Assembly: GCF_047948215.1 (NCBI RefSeq)
Contig: NC_134457.1
Span: forward strand, 16,342,626 to 16,406,625
DNA length: 64,000 bases
DNA from: Lycorma delicatula
Taxonomy: Eukaryota > Arthropoda > Insecta > Hemiptera > Fulgoridae
Reading direction: 5' to 3'
Every line of letters starts with the position of its first letter. Positions within the stretch are counted from its first letter, which is position 1. A program made the translations under genes and the position numbers. Below are positions 54,842-64,000 of the stretch, piece after piece. Under the pieces are notes generated by a model, which did not search any database, was not told the origin of the DNA, and worked only from the letters and a program-made list of their open reading frames with translations.

Positions 54842-55045
54842 ATTAGAAGTTCATTTGGATGTAACTCTGGAACCAATGAAAATAAGTACCACATATGATA
54901 TATCGTTGAAAAACTCTGCAGTTAAGAAAAAGTCCAAAATTCAATTTTTTTTTGATTTTGGGATTTTTCGGTCACTTTTGGTACCAGTCAATTGCAATAA
55001 AAAGGAAGTAAAATCTTCCAAGTAATATCTCAATTTTTTACACGA
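54842..55045 (+). repeat. dispersed repeat, partial copy (family also at 58487 and 63590)
   Basis: Contains ctggaaccaatgaaaataag, taccacatatgatatatcgt, tgaaaaactct, gttaagaaaaagtccaaaat and agtcaattgcaat. The same words occur in the same order at 63670-63820 and, inverted, at 58720-58860. The copy lacks the part with the tacgta-rich tract. Confidence 0.8.
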
Positions 55046-55470
55046 CTGCCCAAAAAGGAGTGTAATGTTTTTAGGGTGTTTATATGTATTTCATTTTTTT
55101 ATATTTGTAAGATCAAGTAACATTGTAAATACACAGTTATCATAGAAGCAATTAGAATCTTAAATTAATATTCGCAAAAAAAGACATTACAATTAATTAA
55201 ATATCAAACGAAACAATTTATTTCATCATCAAGAAATTATAATAGAACAACTTAGACATATTTCTTGATTATAGTAAAAATATTTCACTTTCATTTAGTG
55301 TTTGTCATGGTATAAAATTATAAAAATAACACTAGATCCAGTAGTAATATACATATCTTCGTAGCTCACGATTACAATTTTGAAGTTTTCTAACAGTTCA
55401 AGATGTATATATTGAAGATAATACGATGAATTTTGTATTATAAGTCACATATGCCACTATTAATTTTAAA

Positions 55471-56259
55471 TTAAATATAATTTTTGAAATGCGAAACTTT
55501 AGGAGACGTCCTTGTCCATTGATTCCAATGATAACTGATTCTGAGAAGCACATGATGCAGTAAACTTATAAATTTGTTGTTATTTTCAGAAGTTTTCATA
55601 ATGCATTTATCTTCCTTTAATTCAACTGAATTATCTTCGAATACCTCTATGGTCACGTCGTTACTCAGGACTGATGAAACAGGTCTATCAGAATACGATT
55701 CTTTGCTGTTATCTGTTGTTTTCGATGATGTCTGGACATGAACGACCATTTCCTGCCTAAAACTAGCCAGTTGTTTTTCAAAATCTATCTTCGTTTTGTT
55801 ATTTGCTCTAATAGAATCTAAATGTTGTACCTGTAGATCACGTTTCAGATTTTCATTTTCTCTTCTGAGAAATGCATTAGTGTATTCTTGTTTTTTGTAT
55901 AATTCGTTGAAATGTTCTAGTTTAGCCTTCACTTCATCATAATCTTCAATTAATTCTTCCATTCTTTTTTTATTTGTTTTCATGACATTTTCCTGTAGAA
56001 CATATTTTTCATTTGCTTCAAATAATTCAGTTTTTAGTATTTTTATGTCTTCTTGGAACTGATGATTTTTTTCATTTAAATCTTTTAAAATATTGGTTTT
56101 CGATTCTTGAATGCGATTTAATTCAAGTATTTCAGTTTTCAACCTCTTTATAATGTTGTCTCTGATATATATCTCTTGAATTGTATTGTAAGTCTCGCCA
56201 TTAATTTCTATGATTCCTTTAAATATTTGACTTGGTTCAGTTTGATTATTTTGCGACAT
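55471..56259 (-). CDS. coiled-coil protein, intronless, unrecognised
   Basis: A 262-codon frame starts at an ATG in good context (agaaaaATG) with MSQNNQTEPSQIFKGIIEIN. Residues from about 30 to 175 are rich in Leu, Glu, Lys, Asn and Gln with heptad spacing (ILELNRIQESKTNILKDL; LIEDYDEVKAKLEHFNEL), so a long coiled coil is likely. A Ser/Thr/Asp-rich segment follows (TTDNSKESYSDRPVSSVLSN). After about codon 230 the frame looks less protein-like (LLHHVLLRISYHWNQW), while the next frame reads TASCASQNQLSLESMDKDVS before a stop, so the natural C-terminus may be in that frame after a one-base indel. I do not recognise the family. It may be a host gene, a retrocopy or part of an element. Confidence 0.5.
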   Translation of the reverse strand: MSQNNQTEPSQIFKGIIEINGETYNTIQEIYIRDNIIKRLKTEILELNRIQESKTNILKDLNEKNHQFQEDIKILKTELFEANEKYVLQENVMKTNKKRMEELIEDYDEVKAKLEHFNELYKKQEYTNAFLRRENENLKRDLQVQHLDSIRANNKTKIDFEKQLASFRQEMVVHVQTSSKTTDNSKESYSDRPVSSVLSNDVTIEVFEDNSVELKEDKCIMKTSENNNKFISLLHHVLLRISYHWNQWTRTSPKVSHFKNYI

Positions 56260-56769
56260 TTTTCTTTAAACCGCTATAAAAATTCTTCTTACACCTATGA
56301 GTAGAAAAAATATAATGAATTAGGTAAAGTAAACAATTCAAATATAAAATAATTCTGTTCCACGGCAACAGACTTTCAGAATAATAAAAAAAGTAGATAG
56401 AATAATTCATTGTTAACTTCCGTTGGATGCATTATATTAAGAATTCTTTTTTACCTTTAATTACTTGATGTTTTTATTAGTATTGCATGGTTAGTTGATT
56501 GATGTGATGCCATCTACTGAGGCAATTAATGCTGACCTTCAGAACGTGTGCTTCTGGAATCATAGTGAGTGGCTGACCTATTTGAAAATGCCCAGGGTTA
56601 AAGGGGACACGTCTGAAGAATCAGAAAGGTAAGTTAACGGATGGGAGTTTAAACAACTTTATGTTCTACATAAAATCGTAAATGTCAGTGATGCCTTACT
56701 ATATGTTCTTAGCAAGAGATGCTTTACAGATTTTACTGAAACGAGGAGATCTGAGAGGAATGAATTTCT

Positions 56770-57890
56770 AGGTAATATTGTCTTCAGCGAGGGTATCAAG
56801 TATCGTTTCAAGATGTGCTATTGATGATAAAAGTTGGTTTAATTCGTTTGAGGTTCGAACGAAATTCTTTGCGTTGTCATGAACATTTTCCTCTCCGTGA
56901 AATAAAGCGTTATAACGCTGCCAAGAAGGATTTGGCGGTTAATTCTTGAACAAGCTCCAAGTGAATAGATTTCGTGGCCATGCAAACAAATAATGAAATG
57001 TATCCGTTGGATGTTTTACATCCTCGTGTGTATGATGTCAGAATTTCAAATGGTTCACAGTAGTCCACTATGATATTAAGAAACGGTCTAGACAGTTGGT
57101 GGGCATATCTCCCATTTGTTGTTGAATGAACCTTGGTTTTACTCTGAAGCGTATAACATTCATTAACTATTTGTTTTGCAAGTTTTCGTCCGTTAACAGG
57201 CCAAAACTGTTGCCGAAGTGGAAGCAACTAATGCTTGTGGTCTCAAATGTAACTGTTTAATGCGCTCATGTTTTGCAACCAGTTTTGTAAAGTGATGATT
57301 TTATGGAAGAACAGTAGGATGTTTTGTTAGTAGTTTGAATCTGAATTGTGTATTCGACCACCAACTCTGATAACATCTTTGTTAGTAAATGGGCACAGGG
57401 ATAAGAGCTTGCTATGTGTGCTCAATTCCTTGCCGTTTTTTAGATGATTGTACTCATCAATGAATGTTCTTTTTTGAACTGTCTTGACAAGAGTGATCGT
57501 TGCTTGATCTAATTCATTCGTTTTAACAATCCATTTATTCTTAAACTGTAAACTTTAGTTTTGCACTATTTATAAAACGAAGAATATATGCTGATACGCG
57601 CTTAACCCTAACAAAGGATGAATATTCATCATCTAAAGTGATCACATTAACTGGAGACGTCGACCTTCGTTCAGGTATGTCATCTTCATAGAACTCCAAA
57701 TCCAATAGTTGCTGCCATGTGGAAGAATCTGACAACCACGTTGGGCCATGCCACCATAATGTTAACTTTAACAAGTGATCGCTGAAACTCCTCGTGAAGC
57801 CATATCAGCAGGATTGTCGTCTCCTCTCACATGATTTCAATCAGGGTCTGACATTTTTTTAATCTTTCCAACGCGGTTTGCTAAAAACAC
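56770..57890 (-). pseudogene. BEL/Pao retrotransposon, RNase H-integrase region, decayed
   Basis: On the minus strand from about 57890 I read VFLANRVGKIKKMSD, VRGDDNPADMASRGVS, LWWHGPTWLSDSS (the RNase H end of Pao-type pol), then the integrase zinc-binding and core parts: FWPVNGRKLAKQIVNECYT, RPFLNIIVDYCEPFEIL, GCKTSNGYISLFVCMATKSI, HLELVQELTAKSFLAAL, and near 56850 NVHDNAKNFVRTSNEL. The order is that of BEL/Pao pol. Several frames and stops are involved. No LTRs were recognised. It is a broken genomic relic. Confidence 0.8.
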
Positions 57891-57949
57891 ATTCCAACTG
57901 GTAAGAGGCAAGCTAAGTGGTTTATAAAAAAGAAAACCTTTTGTTTCTT

Positions 57950-58245
57950 TTACCTGTTTAGCCTCCGGTAATTACCTTTCAGATAATACGTCAGAAAATG
58001 AATGAGGATGATATGTATGAGTGTAAATGAAGTGTAGTCTTGTACAGTCTCAGTTCAACCGTTCCTGAGATGTGTGGTTAATTGAAATCCAACCGCCAAA
58101 TAACACCGGTAGTATCCACGATTTAGTACTCAAATTCATGTGAAAATAACTGACTTTACTAGAACTTGAACGCTGGAACTCTCGACTTCCAAATCAGCTG
58201 ATTTACGAAGACTAGTTCAGCACTAGACCAACCCAGTGGGTTAAT
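57950..58245 (-). mobile_element. tRNA-derived SINE, near full length
   Basis: Same family as 20104 and 40364: the tail (tgtttagcctccggtaatta) at low coordinates and the head (ggttggtctagtgctgaac on the minus strand) at high coordinates. The box A-like region is mutated (agtgctgaac for agtggttaac). A clear target duplication was not found. Confidence 0.85.
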
Positions 58246-58486
58246 AAAACATAAACCATATAATATTATCGCGGTGGACTGCGGGTCCGCTTTTTTTCAA
58301 GTAAGAATAAATAACCAATGCCACGAAAGTATTGAAACTTTGTTATTAGCTTTTTTAATTAAAATTTTTATTTATATTGAGATCGACAAATAGTTTTTTG
58401 TATTTTTTTTTTAATTTTAAAAATACTTTCTTTATTATAAAAATAATAAAGAACCTTTGTAATGATTTCTTATTAAATTTTTACTT

Positions 58487-58925
58487 CCTTGCACGAAGTA
58501 AAGGAAATATTGTGATCACGAAATTTTCAAATTTCAACCAAAATATCAATTCTGATTATCCCTGAATCCATTTTGTCTAGTTTCGGCGTGACGTCTGTAC
58601 GTACATACGTATGTATGTATCTCGCATAACTCAAAAATTATCAGCCGTAGAATGTTGAAATTTTAGATTTAGGATTACTGTAAAATCTAGTTGTGTACCG
58701 CCCCTTTTGAATGCAATCGACTGAATCAAGAGTGTCAAAAAATTTGGATTTTTGACTTTTTCTTAACTGCAGTAATAAGCCCTTATTAAGAGCTTTTCAA
58801 CGATTTCATAATAGGTACTTATTTTCACCAACTTATAACCAAAAGAAATTTTAATCAATGAAATATTTGGATTTTGTAAGGGGAAGGTACATCGGTTCGA
58901 ATCAGACTTCATCTCCTTTTTTTAA
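58487..58925 (-). repeat. dispersed repeat, long copy, inverse orientation
   Basis: Read on the minus strand it matches 63590-64000: the order is cgaatcagacttc-like, ttttaatcaatgaaatattt, ggtacttattttcacc and gagcttttcaacgatt. It then has gactttttcttaactgc, atgcaatcgactgaatc, agaatgttgaaattttag, cgcataactcaaaaatt, a tacgta-rich tract, and ccctgaatccattttgtc. The inner edge (ccttgcacgaagtaaaggaa) may mark one end of the repeat. No protein is encoded. Confidence 0.85.
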
Positions 58926-58929
58926 TTTT

Positions 58930-61075
58930 TTTTACAAATTTAAATATAATTTGAGTTATTATAACTATTAACCTCTGATTGTAAAAAAATTATTACGGTG
59001 AATACAACAACAAACAAAAAAACATCAGAAGTTATTAAAGAAAAAATTTTATATACTTTTCATTAAAAAAAAAAATTGTATAGTTAATTTAACAGGCGTA
59101 CAAGGAAGTCACATCAGATTTTTTTTTTTAATTTTCCGTAGTCTACCTAATGATGGTTGTTTAATAATCGAAATGGTCATCTAGATTTAGAGTTTAATAT
59201 AACTTGTTTAAATGGAAGTTTGTATGTTGAGTAAACGAATTAATAAATAATATTAAGAAATAAGAAATTAGAATAGCAAACATGATATATTCCAAAAACC
59301 GTCTACTTTTAATGTATATTGAGCTTCACTCCAAAAATCGTTTACTCAAAAATAAGTTAATAATTCGCCAATTTATTATTCATTTTTTAATATTATTTAT
59401 TTATCAGTTTTTTTACTCAAGGTACAAATCTACACTTAGAGGGTTCATTATTAAAATTATCATTTGCATCATGATTGAAAAATACATCTTTTATTATGAT
59501 AAAAATTTGTTAAATCAGAAAATATGTGTTGGAAACTTTCTTAAATTATTTTAAATATATATTTATTTTTTTAAATTTAATACGTGTGCTTTAAAACTTT
59601 TTTATAAGTTAAATAATTATGTTACAGTAACTCATGTTTTCTTTGTAATTGTTTTATTCAAGAAATGAATATAAAAAAAAGTAAATAAAATAAGTAATAA
59701 GTTAGGTACTATTAAATAGTATTAGGGATATTTTTTACAATCAATGTAACAAATGCATATCACTCTACAAATAAATCATGAAATATTATTTACAATTAAG
59801 ATTGAAAATCGTTAAGAAAGCTTTAGAGAGAGAAAAATATAAAACACCAGAAGTAAAAGAATTTAGCTACTTATTCTTTATCAACAGTTTCTGCTCTGCA
59901 GGTTCTAGCTATTTTTCTCTGATGCTCTAAACTGTGCCTTCCTCTTCACTGGTGTACCTCACATTATCATTTCACATCAACCCTAACTTTCATCATTCTT
60001 CTTCTTCCTCTTCTACTTCTCGTGAACTACTCCGTGTTTTTTCTGATATATCCTTCAACCAAAGTATAAGAGCAATATAATTCTCTTTCTTTTAATAATG
60101 GTATTAACCAATTTCCAATGGCTCACTTGCCAACATGTGGTTATTTTATTAATTTACTACACAGCCCACCTGTTAAGAGTACTTAGGAAAACAATTGCCA
60201 ATTCTATAAGGATGGACTAACATGATCACTTGATTATCAGTTTTATATGAAGCAGTTCTATTCAATCAAATTACACTGATTTTATATTCAAAATAAATAG
60301 TACGTCTATAAATAAAGTTATAACAAGTAGTGATATATTCTATTTTGAAAAATTTCAAAAGTCAAAAATTAAAAAAGAGTATTACGTAAAATAAAATCTG
60401 TTTCTACTGTACTGGGTAAAACAAAATTGAGGTTTTATCATCCTGAACCATTGTGCCTGCTCGTTAACTTCTCTAAAATATATTCGGTTTATAGTTTTTA
60501 GTGTTATTTTGACTTCTTAGATGTGAGATTAGATATAGGCACGGGATCTGTGCTTCCGCGAATCGGTTAATAATTCAGAGGGAATGACGTCTAGAATAGA
60601 AGATGTCTAAAGAAGGAAAAGGAAAAGCTGAAATAAATTTGCTGATGTATATACAAGTATTTGCCTAGCTGCTAATTACATCGGTGGTATCCTGACAGAA
60701 GTCTAGCTGGTGATGGAAATATGTAATCAGAGAACAGAGCGGGGGGGGATTATCTGTTTACTAGAATCATTAAAATGATGCTTGACTTCACGCATGCTGA
60801 TCAGGATGCTCGAGTTATCTTATGTTCTCTCTAATAACTTCTCATTATTTGTTCTCAATTTACAAAAAGTCTATTAGTGTTACCAATCATGTGCGTATTT
60901 ATTCACAGACAATACACCTTACAGTAAATGGAGTACTAATAATGCGTAATCTCTAGAAAATATTTCAATTATATGTAAAAATATTAATGATTTTCCTTTA
61001 GCTTCAAGACTATATGGTAACAAAATCTCTAGACTTAAGGCAGTGGTAATAATAATAATACATTTTTTTATTATT
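58930..61075. other. AT-rich sequence, no gene recognised
   Basis: About 2.1 kb with nothing I can name. A pyrimidine-rich stretch with cttcttcttcctcttc lies at 59995-60020. Confidence 0.4.
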
Positions 61076-61079
61076 AAAC

Positions 61080-61330
61080 TAAATGACAATAGGAGTAGTG
61101 TTGTAGCAATTCAGTAGGAATTGCCTTACTGGGCACTGGGTGACGGAACAGTGTTTTGGATAATGCAGTAAGCCAACCGAACGACACAAAAGATTCAATT
61201 CTCCATCTATTAAGTGCCAACGGTTTCGTTCGAGGCCAGATGAAAGGGTAGGGGATTAAACACTCTATTTCCCTTAGAGTGAAGAATACTCGCAAAGGCA
61301 GTATAATATTCGGAATTAGTCAACTGTATT
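61080..61330. repeat. GC-richer segment of unknown origin
   Basis: A block with higher GC than its flanks and a 73-codon minus-strand frame (61295-61074) with no recognisable domain. It may be the 3' part of a retroelement. Adjacent sequence at 61420-61530 resembles 51455-51590. Confidence 0.3.
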
Positions 61331-61419
61331 AAATGTAGAACAAAATTGAAAACCACAGCATTAAAAGTCCAAAAATATACCTTCAGGAAATCACAAGGCA
61401 TGTCTTTCTACACAGACTG

Positions 61420-61540
61420 TAATTCTTGGGGTCCAAATTAAGACATAAATTTAATGGTTATTTGAAATCTGATCAAAAATTTCTAAACAAAAAGTTCCAA
61501 GATTATATTTTCAGTAGTTTTCGAGAAATCTGGTGTAAAA
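61420..61540 (+). repeat. dispersed repeat shared with 51455-51590
   Basis: The words aattcttggggtccaaatta, aagacataaatttaatgg and agtagttttcgagaa have counterparts in the same order at 51465-51580. Two copies in one window suggest a moderately repeated sequence. Confidence 0.55.
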
Positions 61541-62139
61541 AGACAAAACATTTGTGACAAAAAACATGCTATTTTATGTTTGGCGTAAAATAACTTAGGA
61601 AGAATGCTTTAACTGTCCTAAACATTTATAATAAATGATGTCCACGTTTAGTACAAAAGTCAAGAAAGAAAATTCATTTATAGTATTGTCCAAGAAGGAA
61701 GAAAATAACCAAGAGAATTGGGCTATTCATACCTATTATTAACTCAGCTGCATCTACTTATACATGAGTGACACAATAGTTATACCATGCTTATTTTTTT
61801 CGTAATGTTTAATTTATAATCGGTTCCAATTAACAGGAACCGTAAGAAAATTTGAGTACCAAAAAAATTACATACAGAGAAAGGTTTCCATTGAAATCCG
61901 TCAAAGAATTGTATATGTATATATGTACAGTATACATAAATATTATACTACACAAGTACAAACAAAACGTAGTCCAAAGAACATTGATCAAAGTCTTAAG
62001 TTCAAATAAAATATTTTTAAGTTCAGAAAATATTTTTATCAGTCACAAGAAAAACAAAGAAACAGTGAAACAAATCAAAGAACTAACAAACGAGAGAGGT
62101 GAAACGAAATGAAGAATTTTAATGATCCACAACACCCTA

Positions 62140-62530
62140 GGGTAGCTGATTCAGCTCAAGAGAACTTACAAATCTAATATATGCACTCGCTTTAGGCGCC
62201 TAACGTCCTCGCTGTTACCTAGGAGGTTAACCGCGAGCCAGTACACATGTTTGTTAAGTCTCATTTTGTATCGGTACTGAATCACCCCGTATCACCTCTC
62301 GAACGGTTGGCATTCACAGATAATCGTGTATTTCAGTGTTTTTCGCCAATCACGCCGTTTCTATTATATTTTTCAATAGTTTTGTACTGGAATCACTGGA
62401 CAACTTTGATGTTACTCTCACTTGTCGCACCCACAGTTGGATTCCGTTGATTCAAATTGGTTGCAGGACCGTTGAGTAGAGCAATTGCTTGGGACCCCCT
62501 GACTATGTACTTTGCTTATGAATAAATTTT
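62140..62530. repeat. GC-richer segment of unknown origin
   Basis: About 390 bases with distinctly higher GC, containing gcctaacgtcctcgctg, ggttaaccgcgagcc and gtcgcacccacagttgg. The composition is unlike the flanks, so a transposon or LTR fragment is possible. No terminal or coding features were found. Confidence 0.3.
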
Positions 62531-62875
62531 TACATAATATCTTTTCTTTGAAAATAATTCAATTATGTTCATTATAAAGGTTTCATTAAAAGTATAAATA
62601 AAAAAAACAACCTGTAATCTGCACGAATTCTGATATAAATAACCCATATCAGGAAAAACTTCACTTAGAACGATTTTAACAAACTTTTATTATTTATAAA
62701 ACATATTTTATCAACTTGTATTATTTTTTTTTTAATTTAAATTAAACGGTTTTGTTTAATAATTCAAACCTTCAAAATGTCAAATTTGTAAATATAAAAC
62801 TTCTTTTTTTATTTAAAGTTTTTAACTCATACATTATGAACGCCGTTTAAAGCCTACCAACCTTTTGGTGTAGAC

Positions 62876-63298
62876 CATTGATTCCCAAAGTGGTCCAGGT
62901 GGATGCCAAGGTGTTCACGGGAGACTCTATGGGGGGTCTACGTTGGCGTGACAAAAAAATGGGGGTTCACAATTCGTAAGCGGGGGTCCACGAAAATTCA
63001 TCTGGTTTCGATAGTGAAGAACTAAAATGTTGGCTTGACTTTGCGTATCAATCTAGGCAGATAATGTTTTGAGAAGCTCAGCGACTGTTACTTGTAAAAA
63101 CTTGTATATTCCATATTCACTTTTTTCGGAAGCTGTTAGTTCGTGGAACTCAGCCGTAACGCAAATTTTCATAGTTATATCTAATCTTCACATTTTCAGT
63201 CGACTGGAAATATGGTAGAAATGTAGCTGCAGGGGGTCCACCGGAACCAGCAAAATTTTGAAAGTGGTCTATGAGAAAAATAAGTTTGGGAACTTCTG
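62876..63298. mobile_element. hAT-like MITE with 8-base target duplication
   Basis: The 423-base element has short imperfect inverted ends: cattgattcccaaagt on the left and cagaagttcccaaact on the right (opposite strand), the latter followed by a tatttt stretch. The direct repeat gtgtagac flanks it (62868-62875 and 63299-63306). The TTCCCAAA core and 8-base duplication are typical of hAT elements. There is no transposase, so it would depend on an autonomous partner. Confidence 0.85.
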
Positions 63299-63589
63299 GT
63301 GTAGACCATAATATCACACAGAATAAAATGATCTGCAAACAGATTAATAAAAACCTGGTGTGGAGAACACGAATTCCTTGTACGCCTATTAAATTACATT
63401 TACACATTTTTAAAATAAATAGTACATAAAATTTTGCTTCATCAAAAACTTTTGATATTTTTTCACATATATATATATTTTTTTCTTATTATTGAATTAT
63501 TATTCATCGTTAATATTTTTTACAATGAGAGTTTAATAATTATTAGTAAACCAATTTATTTAAATTTTTAAAAAAATTAAAAAAAGGAG

Positions 63590-64000
63590 ATAAGTTTGAT
63601 TCGAAATGATGTGCTTTCCCCTGAGATCCAAATATATCATTAATTAAAATTTTATTTGGCTATTACACTGGAACCAATGAAAATAAGTACCACGTATGAT
63701 ATATCGTTGAAAAGCTCTCAAGATGATGTCTTAGTACTGTAGGTAAGAAAAAGTACAAAATCCAAATATATTTGGATTTTGGACACTTTTGCTCCAGTCG
63801 ATTGCAACCAAAAGGGAAAGTGCACAATTAGATATAACAACCGTCCTAAATCCAAAATTTCAACATCCTACGGCTAATATTTTTTGAGTTATGCGACGTA
63901 CATACGCACATACGTACGTACAGAAGTCTCGCCGAAACTAGTCAAAATGGATTCGGGGATGGTCAAAATGGATATTTCCGTTGAAACCTGGAAACCGAAA
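63590..64000 (+). repeat. dispersed repeat, long copy, cut by the window end
   Basis: Same family as 58487-58925 (inverse) and 54842-55045. It includes ctggaaccaatgaaaataag, gatatatcgttgaaaagctc, cagtcgattgcaacc, tttcaacatcctacgg and a tacgta-rich tract at 63895-63922, then gaaactagtcaaaatgg. It continues beyond the window. Confidence 0.85.

Noticed and set aside
61074..61295. 73-codon minus-strand ORF as a gene
   Set aside because: No domain, no start context or neighbours to support it, and it lies in a GC-rich block that looks like repeat debris.
1..64000. CRISPR arrays, operons, prophage or bacterial defence systems
   Set aside because: No regularly spaced repeats, no ribosome-binding sites or tightly packed ORFs; introns and transposon content are eukaryotic.

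Overview
The window is AT-rich, intron-bearing animal DNA and almost certainly comes from an insect genome. It carries mariner, DUF4817-type Tc1/mariner, Merlin, pogo-like, hAT, jockey, I, R1, Penelope and BEL/Pao remnants, tRNA-derived SINEs, and two split host genes. A hemipteran is my guess from the general look of the repeats, but no single feature proves it.

Two host genes are recognisable, both on the minus strand. At 1866-4050 lie two coding exons of a NOL8-like nucleolar RRM protein; the first contains an in-frame TAA inside the RRM. At 37469-51006 lie the last three coding exons of a PDE8-type cyclic nucleotide phosphodiesterase. They join in frame with GT-AG introns. The last intron is about 12.1 kb and holds most of the best-preserved transposons here. 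A third candidate is an intronless minus-strand coiled-coil ORF at 55471-56259. If the Pde8 upstream exons lie beyond the window, it sits inside a Pde8 intron.

Layout: 1-320 mariner 3' end; 540-1030 GC-rich minus-strand retroelement tail; 1866-4050 NOL8-like exons; 4111-6651 Tc1/mariner-type element with 0.4-0.5 kb inverted repeats; 8791-15370 R1-type LINE fragments flanking a minus-strand jockey LINE; 16560-18690 two Tc1/mariner-type elements; 20104-20414 SINE with perfect target duplication; 24600-24900 Penelope GIY-YIG remnant; 27807-28770 second SINE type and a DDE transposase remnant; 31876-32520 DUF4817-type transposase remnant; 34600-35080 I-type LINE fragment; 37469-51006 Pde8 3' exons, whose last intron contains a pogo-like deletion derivative, a complete 3.0 kb Merlin element with nested SINEs and a mariner, and a 5.25 kb 5'-complete I-type LINE; 52540-54438 a LINE inserted in a transposase; 55471-56259 coiled-coil ORF; 56770-57890 BEL/Pao integrase remnant; 57950-64000 SINE, hAT MITE and a dispersed high-copy-looking repeat (three copies in the window).

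No operon, CRISPR or prokaryotic-style system is present. The most informative structures are the nested transposon stack in the Pde8 intron, the long-TIR element immediately 5' of the NOL8-like start codon, the two SINE types with different tRNA heads and a similar tail, and the stop codon in the NOL8-like RRM. All family assignments were made by reading translations and motifs by eye; no database search was run.
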